From: Marinomonas phaeophyticola | Lineage (GTDB): Bacteria; Pseudomonadota; Gammaproteobacteria; Pseudomonadales; Marinomonadaceae | NCBI RefSeq assembly: GCF_026966905.1 | Contig: NZ_JAPUBN010000019.1 | Location: 248,001 to 312,000 of the forward strand | Length of the DNA: 64,000 nucleotides | Direction: 5' to 3' | Part shown: in pieces, positions 34,625 to 41,722 of the stretch | Numbering within the stretch: the first letter of the stretch is position 1 | Layout: the number at the start of each line of letters is the position of its first letter | Position numbers and translations under genes: made by a program | Notes under the pieces: generated by a model | The model's database searches: none | What the model was told of the DNA's origin: nothing | Seen by the model: the letters and a program-made list of their open reading frames with translations, nothing else

Positions 34625-36031
34625 ATGACAAATTTAGATATTGCATTGGTTGTGATCGGTGCTGTTATTGCTATCGCGGGCAATCGTTATCTTGCCAGCA
34701 TTAAAAAAAAGTATATAGACATAGAACAAGCTTACGCTGCTCTAGACGCTGAAAGTGACGAAATTAATACTGAGGAGGTTGTTGTCGACTCTGAAATCGA
34801 CAAGGTCAAAACGGAAGAGATTGTTCTAGGTTCCGAAATTGAGAAGATCGAGACTGAAGAAGCTCTTGTCGACTATGAACTTCACAAGTGCAAGTCTGAA
34901 GAGGAACTAGCTGACGCTGCAATCGACAAAATCAACAATCAGGTAAATGCGTGTGTGTCGTTAGAAAATGAATATTTAGCGCTTCAAAAAAACTATCAGT
35001 CTACAAAATTATCTATTGAGCAATATCAGTCTAAAATTAAAGCGAGTAACATCAGCGTAGGCACTGTCGATAATGTTGTTTACGAGCGTAGGCACAAGCC
35101 TCAAGATTTACCGATACTGGAGGAAAAGCTAGAGCAGGCTATATGCACTTCAAAAAGCATGATCAAAAACAAAACGGCAGCAATCTGTGGATTAGGGGAT
35201 TTTACCGTAAATGATCGTAAAGCGGCCGCGAAAACAATGGTCAATCGTGAAATTAAACTTCGGCTTCGCTGTTTTGATAATGAGGTATCTTCAGCAATGA
35301 CTCTGGCTGACTGGAACAATATCAATCGACTCAATGAACGAGTTAACTTGGCATTTGAAGAGATCAATCAACGAGGGCGTATGATGAAGATTGAGCTCAG
35401 CGAGAAATACTTAAAAGCACGACTAGATGAACTGAATCTGTCTTATGAAGTTTCCCAGCTCAAAAACGATATTCGAGAAGAAGAAAGGGAGGAGCAGCGC
35501 ATTCAACGAGAGACTGAACGAGAAGAATCTCGATTAAAGGCCTCATCAGAGAAGGCGATTGCTGATCGTGAACGCATGCAGAAGCTGGTAGAGCAGGAAC
35601 TTACCAAGCTAGATTATCTGAACGAAGAGCAACGGGCTTTATTAGCTGAACATCAGGAAGAGCTCGACATACTTAAACAAAAGGAGGTGCGTGCGACCTC
35701 GATGGCGCAAATCACTCGTGCTGGTTTCGTTTATGTTATTAGCAATCCAATGTCTTTTGGTGAAGGCGTAATTAAGATCGGTATGACTAGACGACTTGAT
35801 CCGAACGAACGCGTCCACGAGTTAGGGGATGCATCTGTTCCTGATACTTTTGATGTTCACGCTTACTTTTTTTGCGAGGATGCACCTGCACTTGAGAAAT
35901 ATCTTCACAAAACATTTTCTGAAAAACAGGTTAATCTGGTTAACTCACGCAGAGAGTTCTTCTTTCTCAAACCGGAAATTGCCATTGAAGAAGCTTTGAA
36001 GGCACCTTTTGATTCACAACGAACTCAATAG
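34625..36031 (+). CDS. Membrane-anchored coiled-coil GIY-YIG (T5orf172/DUF4041-type) protein 2
   Basis: A 468-residue paralogue of the preceding protein. It has an N-terminal membrane segment (IALVVIGAVIAIAGNRYLA, 6-24), then at least three nearly perfect 14-residue coiled-coil repeats (SEIDKVKTEEIVLG, SEIEKIETEEALVD, YELHKCKSEEELAD; about 58-99). A DUF4041-like middle (about 125-270), a charged helix, and a C-terminal GIY-YIG domain (about 366-450) follow, with GFVYVIS, VIKIGMTRR and ALEKYLHKTF. The GIY-YIG domains of the two proteins are far more alike (GDASVP, DAPA.EK.LH, EFF) than their coiled coils. Such a pair could form a hetero-oligomer at the membrane. Confidence 0.78.
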   Translation: MTNLDIALVVIGAVIAIAGNRYLASIKKKYIDIEQAYAALDAESDEINTEEVVVDSEIDKVKTEEIVLGSEIEKIETEEALVDYELHKCKSEEELADAAIDKINNQVNACVSLENEYLALQKNYQSTKLSIEQYQSKIKASNISVGTVDNVVYERRHKPQDLPILEEKLEQAICTSKSMIKNKTAAICGLGDFTVNDRKAAAKTMVNREIKLRLRCFDNEVSSAMTLADWNNINRLNERVNLAFEEINQRGRMMKIELSEKYLKARLDELNLSYEVSQLKNDIREEEREEQRIQRETEREESRLKASSEKAIADRERMQKLVEQELTKLDYLNEEQRALLAEHQEELDILKQKEVRATSMAQITRAGFVYVISNPMSFGEGVIKIGMTRRLDPNERVHELGDASVPDTFDVHAYFFCEDAPALEKYLHKTFSEKQVNLVNSRREFFFLKPEIAIEEALKAPFDSQRTQ

Positions 36032-36227
36032 AAAATTGTTTTAATAAAAACTAATGCAGATATATATAGACACTCCTGGCTAGTCAAGGCCGAGCGCAAT
36101 CGTATCACTCTCTTTAAGGGGATCTTTTACTTTTTTATTAACTGATCTTGTTTTCTTGTCGATTATAGAGCGATACGAGACATCACTTTATTGATGTTTC
36201 TTTGATCACCGTCTAGACTAAAAAAAT

Positions 36228-36364
36228 AAAGGGGCAGATCCCTTTGCTTCCGCGATTTAAACAGGGACGTCGCCAATCTTGAAAAAGAAAATTCCCTATA
36301 AATAAAGCGGCTGTTCAACAGACTGTTATAACTATGTCTGCGCCACTGTATAACAGCTTAGTAG
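36228..36364 (+). repeat. Repeat region C: REP palindrome copy 2 plus 115-bp element
   Basis: AAAGGGGCAGATCCCTTT (36228-36245, one base shorter than the other copies) is followed directly by 36250-36364, which matches 37782-37895: CCGCGATTTAAACAGGGACG, TCCCTATAAATAAAGCGG, and a GTTATA.../...TATAAC inverted repeat. The preceding gap from 36032 has only a weak 6-bp hairpin ACATCA/TGATGT (36180-36197). Confidence 0.75.
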
Positions 36365-36405
36365 ATATAAGACTTTGCAAGATTTGTCCATCTAGGAGAG
36401 AGTAA

Positions 36406-36813
36406 GTGAACGATCATTTTGAAATATGACTGGATTTCAAGCCAAATATCGGTAGCCCCGAGTGTGTATTTCTTGCAATGGCTCGGTATGTTAGTGCATT
36501 TCAACAGTTAGTTTATGTTGTGGGACAAGGGATTGATCCAGAAAGTAAGGTTTCCTGAGAACTTTCAGGTATTGAAATAGGCCTTTTGAAGAGTATCGTG
36601 GATTGCATTGGTACCTATTGTTCAACTTTATGTCGTATTCCCTCTATAATTGCAGTGCATATGGTAGACCTTGGAGAAATTGATAGAGAAGAGCAGATAG
36701 ACGAGTATGTTAGTAATATTGAGGCTAAGCTGAGCGTTATACACCAACCCTTAAATTACAATGTGAGGCTTTCTATTGAAAATAATACCTATAGCAACTC
36801 TTCCCGTTTATAG
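36406..36813 (+). pseudogene. Hypothetical protein gene with two in-frame TGA codons
   Basis: A GTG at 36406, 8 bases after AGGAGAGA, opens a frame of 136 codons that reads sensibly except for TGA at 36427 and 36556: MNDHFEI-stop-LDFKPNIGSPECVFLAMARY..., ...GIDPESKVS-stop-ELSGIEIGLLKSIVDC..., ending at TAG 36813. The pattern DFxPxxGxPxxVFxAM...AFQQL...ExSGIEIGxLKSI resembles a family of hypothetical proteins in accessory regions. Reading both TGA as Trp would give an unbroken protein. Two TGG-to-TGA nonsense mutations are the simplest explanation. Other genes here use TGA as a normal stop, for example pyrC. The 3' end overlaps the next gene by 38 bases. Confidence 0.5.
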
Positions 36814-37294
36814 ATTAACTAGAGAAGAATACTATGCTAAACGTGACCAATTTTCGGAAAAAGCAATTTTTGGAGGTCATGATGGTGAATTTAAAAGAGA
36901 GTATGCAAAAAAAGATCCTATTTGGTATTCGACATATAAAATGCATTTAGACACTTCTTATGGTGGTGCTTGGGATTACAATGAAGTGATAGGTTATATT
37001 GAATTACACTTTATGGGCAATCAGGTTCTTGGCTCTTATTGGCAGGATAACAAGAAACGTTTTGTTAAAAGCCGTAAAAAGCAATTTGTTTACCAAACAC
37101 ACAAATTATGCGCTGAAAAAAGTTTTTCTCGTAAGTCGACTCGTGAAGAAATTTATGGTGTTGTCTTGGCTTATGTTGAGAGCTGTAGAAAAGAATTAAA
37201 GGGTCGCTATATTGATGACTCTACGCTTCTGGGGCTTGGTAAACATATAGACTGGATTTCATTATATAAAGGAGATAATAAAGGCCACTCATAA
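36776..37294 (+). CDS. Hypothetical protein (172 aa)
   Basis: Probable start TTG 36776, with GTGAGG seven bases upstream, inside the 3' end of the preceding frame. I do not recognise the family. The protein is basic and aromatic-rich (KKDPIWYSTYKMHLDTSYGG, GYIELHFMGNQVLGSYW, YIDDSTLLGLGKHIDWISLY) with no signal peptide or membrane segment. The tight overlap with the upstream gene suggests a two-gene unit, such as effector and partner. Its last codons and flank (GATAATAAAGGCCACTCATAAC) reappear in decayed form at about 37401-37424, so a related second copy once lay downstream. Confidence 0.55.
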   Translation: MKIIPIATLPVYRLTREEYYAKRDQFSEKAIFGGHDGEFKREYAKKDPIWYSTYKMHLDTSYGGAWDYNEVIGYIELHFMGNQVLGSYWQDNKKRFVKSRKKQFVYQTHKLCAEKSFSRKSTREEIYGVVLAYVESCRKELKGRYIDDSTLLGLGKHIDWISLYKGDNKGHS

Positions 37295-37433
37295 CTTTAT
37301 CCCGACTCTGTTTTGAATGAATGTACGATGCTGGAGGGGGGGCCGTTTATCTGAGTATAGGGCTAGATTGTTTAATGAAGAGCTAGAAGGCCTGAATAAA
37401 AGATAATACAGGCCACCCATAACGTTATTAATT

Positions 37434-37895
37434 AAAGGGGTCAGACCCCTTTACTAGTCTTTAGGCCAACAAACCGTTTTAGAGGCACGAAGCCTACGAA
37501 CAAGGAGCGTTAGTGGCGATTGAAAAAACAACATTGGATGGCACACTGGGTCATTTAATGAGCCGTCCATGGGTAGTATATTGCGAATCGGCGTTAGGAA
37601 AGAATGGGATCAAGTCATGACAAGGGTAAAAATATCAGGTAGTGATATCTGAAGGCTCTTACTTGCCTAATACTTAGAATTCGAGTAAAAGTATTAGAAA
37701 GTAATATGAAAAAATCTAAAAACACGAAGGATTTTTAACGGTAACCTTCGTTAGGAGTACCTTCGAAGAGTACAAAAAACACCGCGATTTAAACAGGGAC
37801 GTCGCCAATCTTGAAAAAGCAAATTCCCTATAAATAAAGCGGCCGTTCAACAGACGGTTATAGCCATGGCTTCGCCACTGTATAACCGCTTAGTA
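37434..37895 (+). repeat. Repeat region D: REP palindrome copy 3 plus longest copy of the ~400-bp element
   Basis: AAAGGGGTCAGACCCCTTT (37434-37452, perfect) is joined to 37458-37895, which matches repeat A (30678-31055) and C (36250-36364). This copy has about 60 extra bases (37555-37615) missing from A. They translate to RPWVVYCESALGKNG, faintly like IS91-type transposases. A CTAATACTT/AAGTATTAG hairpin and a GGTTATA/TATAACC inverted repeat lie inside. Gap 37295-37920 also holds the decayed copy of the previous gene's tail; it has no intact gene. Confidence 0.75.
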
Positions 37896-37920
37896 GTTAT
37901 CAGTACAAAATGGAGTATTT

Positions 37921-38874
37921 ATGCATCCCAAGGTTTTTGTAAGTCACGCGAGTGAGGATAAGGAAAGATTCGTAACAAATTTCGCAACAAAGTTGCGTGA
38001 AAATGGTGTAGATGCTTGGTTAGACAAATGGGAAATGCTACCGGGTGATAGCTTAGTTGATAAGATCTTTGAAGAAGGCTTAAAAGAAGCTAAAGCCGTG
38101 ATTATAGTGCTTTCAAATTACAGCATAAAAAAGCCGTGGGTTCGTGAAGAGTTAAATGCAAGCATCGTTGCCAAGCTATCTAAAGGTACAAAGATAATTC
38201 CCATAGTCTTAGATAATTGTGAGGTTCCTCAATCGCTAGTATCGACTCTTTGGGAGTCAATTCCTGACTTAAAAGATTACGATCAAAACTTCAAGCGAGT
38301 TTTGTCTTCAATTTTTGGCGCTACAGATAAACCTGCACTGGGCAAAGCTCCTGCACATACGACATCTGTATATCATGAGATTGGATGCTTAACCAAGGTA
38401 GATAATTTGGTTTTAAAAGAATCTTGTGAATACGCTATTGAAAATGATGACGTTATGATCAACCCAGAGTCATTATTTGGCGATGGAGAAAAGCTGGGGT
38501 TCAGCCGAGCTGAAATCAAAGACTGCATTGAGGTGTTGGAGCAGAATGGATACCTTGATGTGTCTCAAAATCTTGCAGGAGGTGGAGAAAATTATTCATG
38601 CCATTTCAGTGTAACTACATATGGTCTAGATAACTACGCTAGATCATATGTCCCTGATTATTCAGAAATATTGGAAAAGATCGTTAGCCTTATCGTCAAT
38701 GAAAACATAAATTCAAATACTAGCATTCAAGAAAAAGTTGCTAAACCTATCTTGATTATCAACCACATATTGAACGTTTTAGAGTCAAGTAGCCATTTAA
38801 AACTATTCAAAACTAGCGGTGGCATAGTTCAAATATATAATATTTCAGCAAGTCTGCGCCGAGTGTTGGCGTAG
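37921..38874 (+). CDS. TIR-domain protein with C-terminal winged-helix-like region
   Basis: A 317-residue protein with an N-terminal TIR domain (about 1-130): KVFVSHASEDKERFV, GVDAWLDKWEMLPGDSL (with the Glu expected to be catalytic in NAD-cleaving TIRs), IVLSNYSIKKPWVREELNA and IIPIVLDN. The C-terminal ~180 residues have helix-rich blocks (SRAEIKDCIEVLEQNGYLDV, VTTYGLDNYA) typical of winged helices that sense or bind nucleic acid. Bacterial TIR proteins often deplete NAD+ or make signal nucleotides during phage infection. It precedes the split ATPase and HNH genes on the same strand, 93 bases before the ATPase ATG. Membership in one system is inferred. Confidence 0.85.
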   Translation: MHPKVFVSHASEDKERFVTNFATKLRENGVDAWLDKWEMLPGDSLVDKIFEEGLKEAKAVIIVLSNYSIKKPWVREELNASIVAKLSKGTKIIPIVLDNCEVPQSLVSTLWESIPDLKDYDQNFKRVLSSIFGATDKPALGKAPAHTTSVYHEIGCLTKVDNLVLKESCEYAIENDDVMINPESLFGDGEKLGFSRAEIKDCIEVLEQNGYLDVSQNLAGGGENYSCHFSVTTYGLDNYARSYVPDYSEILEKIVSLIVNENINSNTSIQEKVAKPILIINHILNVLESSSHLKLFKTSGGIVQIYNISASLRRVLA

Positions 38875-38881
38875 TGTGCTT

Positions 38882-38930
38882 ATAACAAGCGCCTGTTGCC
38901 GGACTGGTTTTCCGCTGTTTAGGCGCTCTA
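38882..38930 (+). other. Decayed attC-like sequence between the TIR and ATPase genes
   Basis: ATAACAAGCGCCT, then GGACTGGTTTTCCGCTG and AGGCGCT: the first half looks like many integron attC sites (ATAACAAGCnnnT...GGACTGGTTTTCCGC), and AGCGCCT/AGGCGCT form a 7-bp stem. The second half and the GTTAT end are missing. ATAACAAG also overlaps the fic stop (32555-32562). Treat it as a relic at best. Confidence 0.35.
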
Positions 38931-38967
38931 TGGATATTCATGTTCAAGTTTGGTAGGGGTAATAAAT

Positions 38968-39942
38968 ATGGAGTTTCGTGTTTTATCCAAAAGCACTTGG
39001 GTGCCTGAAAACGGAAAGAATACTGCTTATCTTAAGGTTAACCACTGGAATGATTATTCATTTGTAACTATGTTTTATCTGTCGCTTCATGATGATGGAG
39101 GCATGCTACATGATATTGGTGAAATTAAAATTGGTTTTAAAAGTCAGACGACTGAAATAAGTACCTATACAAAGCTGGAGGCTAGCTTTACGAATTTAGG
39201 GGAAGAGTTCTTTTCTCTAGGTCAAGGCGCTGATTTCTATAAAAAAATTGCAGCGTTGCCAGGTAATATTCGGAAGCCACTATTGTCGTCGCTGAGAGAT
39301 ATTGTAGTAAATCCTTCGATTATTGAGTCTATCAAAGATGAGGACGTTTTTGGCACTTCTTTACTAAGAAACGTTAGTCTCTCTGTTGTAAAAGGACAAT
39401 ATGCAAGGTTGGTAGAAGGCTTGGCAGAGTTAACCGGTTTTAAATTTAAATTCGTAAGGCTTGAAGCGCCAAAATTCGGAAGTATTGACCTTGATTTTGA
39501 GGTCAAAGTTGGTTCGAACTCTAATCTAAGGTCAAATATTCATACAATTATTGGTCGGAATGGTGTAGGAAAAACCACCATACTAAATGGCATGATATCT
39601 TCCATCACAGATAGAAAGGGGTCGATTGCAAAATTTATAGATACAGATAGTTGGCAAAAAACCGAGATTGCTAATGACTATTTCAGTAGTCTTGTTTCAG
39701 TTTCATTCAGTGCTTTTGACCCATTCTCGCCACCTAATGAGCAACCTGATCCTTCGAAAGGTACGTGCTATTTCTATATTGGCTTGAAAGACTCAAACAA
39801 CTCTGACCTCCATCGAACAATTAGTGACCTTCAGTATGATTGCATAAAAGCATTGATTAACTGCTTTCAAGATTCAAATAAAACCAAGCGCTGGCTAGAT
39901 GCAATAGAAAAGTTAGGGTCTGATGAAAACTTTTTTTTATGA
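38968..39942 (+). CDS. SMC/ABC-type AAA ATPase, N-terminal part (Walker A)
   Basis: A 324-residue frame from ATG 38968 (AGGGG upstream; the in-frame start at 38950 is less likely). It carries the N-terminal half of a RecF/SMC-like ATPase: Walker A GRNGVGKTT near residue 205, after an unusual ~195-residue N-terminal region, then a spacer with SFSAFDPFSPP. It ends ENFFL at TGA 39940, inside a run of eight T. Signature, Walker B and H-loop are all in the next frame, so neither half can be a working ATPase alone. One more base in the T-run, or a -1 shift at T TTT TTA, would fuse them into one ~525-residue protein of normal layout. Confidence 0.75.
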   Translation: MEFRVLSKSTWVPENGKNTAYLKVNHWNDYSFVTMFYLSLHDDGGMLHDIGEIKIGFKSQTTEISTYTKLEASFTNLGEEFFSLGQGADFYKKIAALPGNIRKPLLSSLRDIVVNPSIIESIKDEDVFGTSLLRNVSLSVVKGQYARLVEGLAELTGFKFKFVRLEAPKFGSIDLDFEVKVGSNSNLRSNIHTIIGRNGVGKTTILNGMISSITDRKGSIAKFIDTDSWQKTEIANDYFSSLVSVSFSAFDPFSPPNEQPDPSKGTCYFYIGLKDSNNSDLHRTISDLQYDCIKALINCFQDSNKTKRWLDAIEKLGSDENFFL

Positions 39943-40550
39943 GGCTGGAAGAACTAAATTCCATTTATCTGGAAATGCGTCATAGATATAATGAAGATGA
40001 GCAATCTGACTCAACCTCTTTTGTAGAAAGATTTCGAGATGCTGTAGCTCCCACACTATCTAGAATGAGCTCTGGTCATGCAATCGTACTCCTGACAATT
40101 ACTCGTTTAGTCGCCACTGTTGAAGAAAAGACTCTAGTACTACTTGACGAACCTGAGAGCCATTTGCATCCGCCTTTATTATCTGCATTCATACGCGCTC
40201 TTTCTGATTTACTTCATGATAGAAACGGACTTTCCATTATTGCAACCCACTCACCTGTAGTCTTACAAGAAATACCAAAATCATGTGTTTGGAAGATATA
40301 CCGAAAAGGCTCAAATGTAACTGCGAGAAGGCCAAACATTGAGACATTCGCTGAGAATGTTGGAGTATTAACTAGTGAGGTTTTCAATTTAGAAGTCGAG
40401 CGCTCAGGTTTTCACGACATTCTTGCAAATTCAGTTCTATTGGGAAAAGCCTACGAAGAGATTTTAATAGAGTACGATGAGCAAATTGGTTTTGAGGGAA
40501 GAGCGATTTTAAAGGTTCTTATCGCTAAGCGTGACAGGGAGTCTTATTAA
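39939..40550 (+). CDS. SMC/ABC-type AAA ATPase, C-terminal part (signature, Walker B)
   Basis: A 203-residue frame, offset by -1 from the preceding one and overlapping it by ATGA. It has the ABC signature LSRMSSGHA (about 40-48), Walker B TLVLLDEPESHLHPP (about 65-79) and the H-loop ATHSPVV (about 102-108), as in OLD/PtuA/RecF-like ATPases of defence systems. No ribosome site lies before its ATG: only the T-run and GATGAAAAC. So independent initiation is doubtful, and fusion with the upstream half or coupling is needed. The HNH gene starts at its stop codon (TAATG). Confidence 0.75.
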   Translation: MRLEELNSIYLEMRHRYNEDEQSDSTSFVERFRDAVAPTLSRMSSGHAIVLLTITRLVATVEEKTLVLLDEPESHLHPPLLSAFIRALSDLLHDRNGLSIIATHSPVVLQEIPKSCVWKIYRKGSNVTARRPNIETFAENVGVLTSEVFNLEVERSGFHDILANSVLLGKAYEEILIEYDEQIGFEGRAILKVLIAKRDRESY

Positions 40551-41659
40551 TGATGCTTCTTGATGAGCCTCTATATACTTTTGAACAAACTATCGATGAG
40601 TGTATTCTTGGTGTCACAGGGAATGACTCTTTACGTAAAAAGTTGATCGCGAGTAAAGGTGATTTTTCTAATGTAGGCATGCAATACAGATGCGCAGCAG
40701 ACACAGCTGAACTGTATGCTATACAATCGGTTAGTGTCGGTGGCGATCCTATAGTAATTAATGCTCTTAAAAAAAGTGAGTTGTTAAAACTTTATGAGCA
40801 ATATTTTAGGGCTTCTGAAAAGCCGGCTAGAAAAGTATATGATTCAATTTTAAATTCTGCACAAGATAAGTGTCCGTTTTGTGGGGGAATAGGTACTCCA
40901 CGCAACTTAGATCACTTTTTACCCAAGGTTCATTACCCACAATTCTCTGTTTTGCCCAGCAATCTGGTACCTTCCTGCCGAGATTGCAATATGGATGGAA
41001 AAGGGAAAAACTTTGCCACTAGTGCTGAAAAACAAATAATTCAACCTTATTCGGATAATCAAAGATTTTTTATCGACCAATGGATCGTTGCTAATTATGT
41101 TGTAGCTGATGATGGTGAGCCGGGAGAATTTAAATATTACGTCTCACCTCCTGAGGGATGGCCCGAGGTCGATAAACAGAGAGCTAGGGCTCATTTTGAA
41201 GGGTTTGATTTGGCTAAGCGTTATGCAACGAAAGCCGCTGAGCAACTGGGTATTGTGCTTGGTCAGATTAGATCTATGGAGCAGGCTGATCTCGACATCA
41301 GCGTTATTAAAAGTGTGCTTCTGCAACCAGCAATAGAAACAGCTCAGTTCTCGAATCATTGGCAAAAGGGCATGTATCAAGCTCTGTATAGTCATTATAC
41401 GATATTGGAAAATGCAAAACTTAGCACGCCTAAAATATGCCCATGCCCTGTTTGCGAGGGAGAAGGTTTGTTCGTTAACTACTTTTGTCCGTTGTGTAAT
41501 GGAAAAGGAACCGTTGTAGATCCACTTGAAATAGATATTTCTGATTACCAAAACTTGAAATGTCCTGAATGTGATGGACGGGAAAGGTGTCGTTTGTGTT
41601 CCGGTAAGGGATTGATAAGCAGAGAAAAAGCTCTTGAAATGACTAGGAATAGGCCATAA
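40550..41659 (+). CDS. HNH endonuclease with C-terminal DnaJ-like zinc motifs
   Basis: A 369-residue protein. AGGGAG lies 8 bases before ATG 40550, inside the end of the ATPase frame, so translation is coupled. The HNH nuclease core runs from about 108 to 147: CPFCGG, LDHFLPK, NLVPSCRDCN, with four zinc cysteines and the catalytic His 122. The C-terminus (about 299-354) has four CxxC units, three of them full CxxCxGxG: CPVCEGEG, CPLCNGKG, CPECDGRE, CRLCSGKG. This is the layout of the DnaJ cysteine-rich domain. ATPase plus HNH pairs form the Septu (PtuA/PtuB) defence system; this protein is bigger and has an extra zinc domain. It may cut DNA or RNA once the ATPase or TIR partner is triggered. 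Confidence 0.8.
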   Translation: MMLLDEPLYTFEQTIDECILGVTGNDSLRKKLIASKGDFSNVGMQYRCAADTAELYAIQSVSVGGDPIVINALKKSELLKLYEQYFRASEKPARKVYDSILNSAQDKCPFCGGIGTPRNLDHFLPKVHYPQFSVLPSNLVPSCRDCNMDGKGKNFATSAEKQIIQPYSDNQRFFIDQWIVANYVVADDGEPGEFKYYVSPPEGWPEVDKQRARAHFEGFDLAKRYATKAAEQLGIVLGQIRSMEQADLDISVIKSVLLQPAIETAQFSNHWQKGMYQALYSHYTILENAKLSTPKICPCPVCEGEGLFVNYFCPLCNGKGTVVDPLEIDISDYQNLKCPECDGRERCRLCSGKGLISREKALEMTRNRP

Positions 41660-41689
41660 AAATTGGTTCCAAGCTGGCGCGTTCCCCGA

Positions 41690-41700
41690 GCGTTATATTT
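41690..41700 (+). other. attC-end-like motif GCGTTATATTT, second copy
   Basis: Same 11-mer as at 31098, here 31 bases after the HNH stop and 23 bases before the SIR2-like fragment. In integron arrays a gene cassette starts shortly after such a GCGTTAT end. No complete attC partner sequence is seen just upstream. Confidence 0.3.
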
Positions 41701-41722
41701 ATTGTGAGGTCTGGAGTAAAAA

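Noticed and set aside
36406..36813. Selenocysteine at the two TGA codons
   Set aside because: No SECIS-like hairpin directly follows either codon that I can draw, and the protein pattern is not a selenoprotein family I know.
38950..41659. Retron-associated Septu (reverse transcriptase + PtuAB)
   Set aside because: No reverse transcriptase frame or msr/msd-like inverted structure is found near the ATPase and HNH genes.
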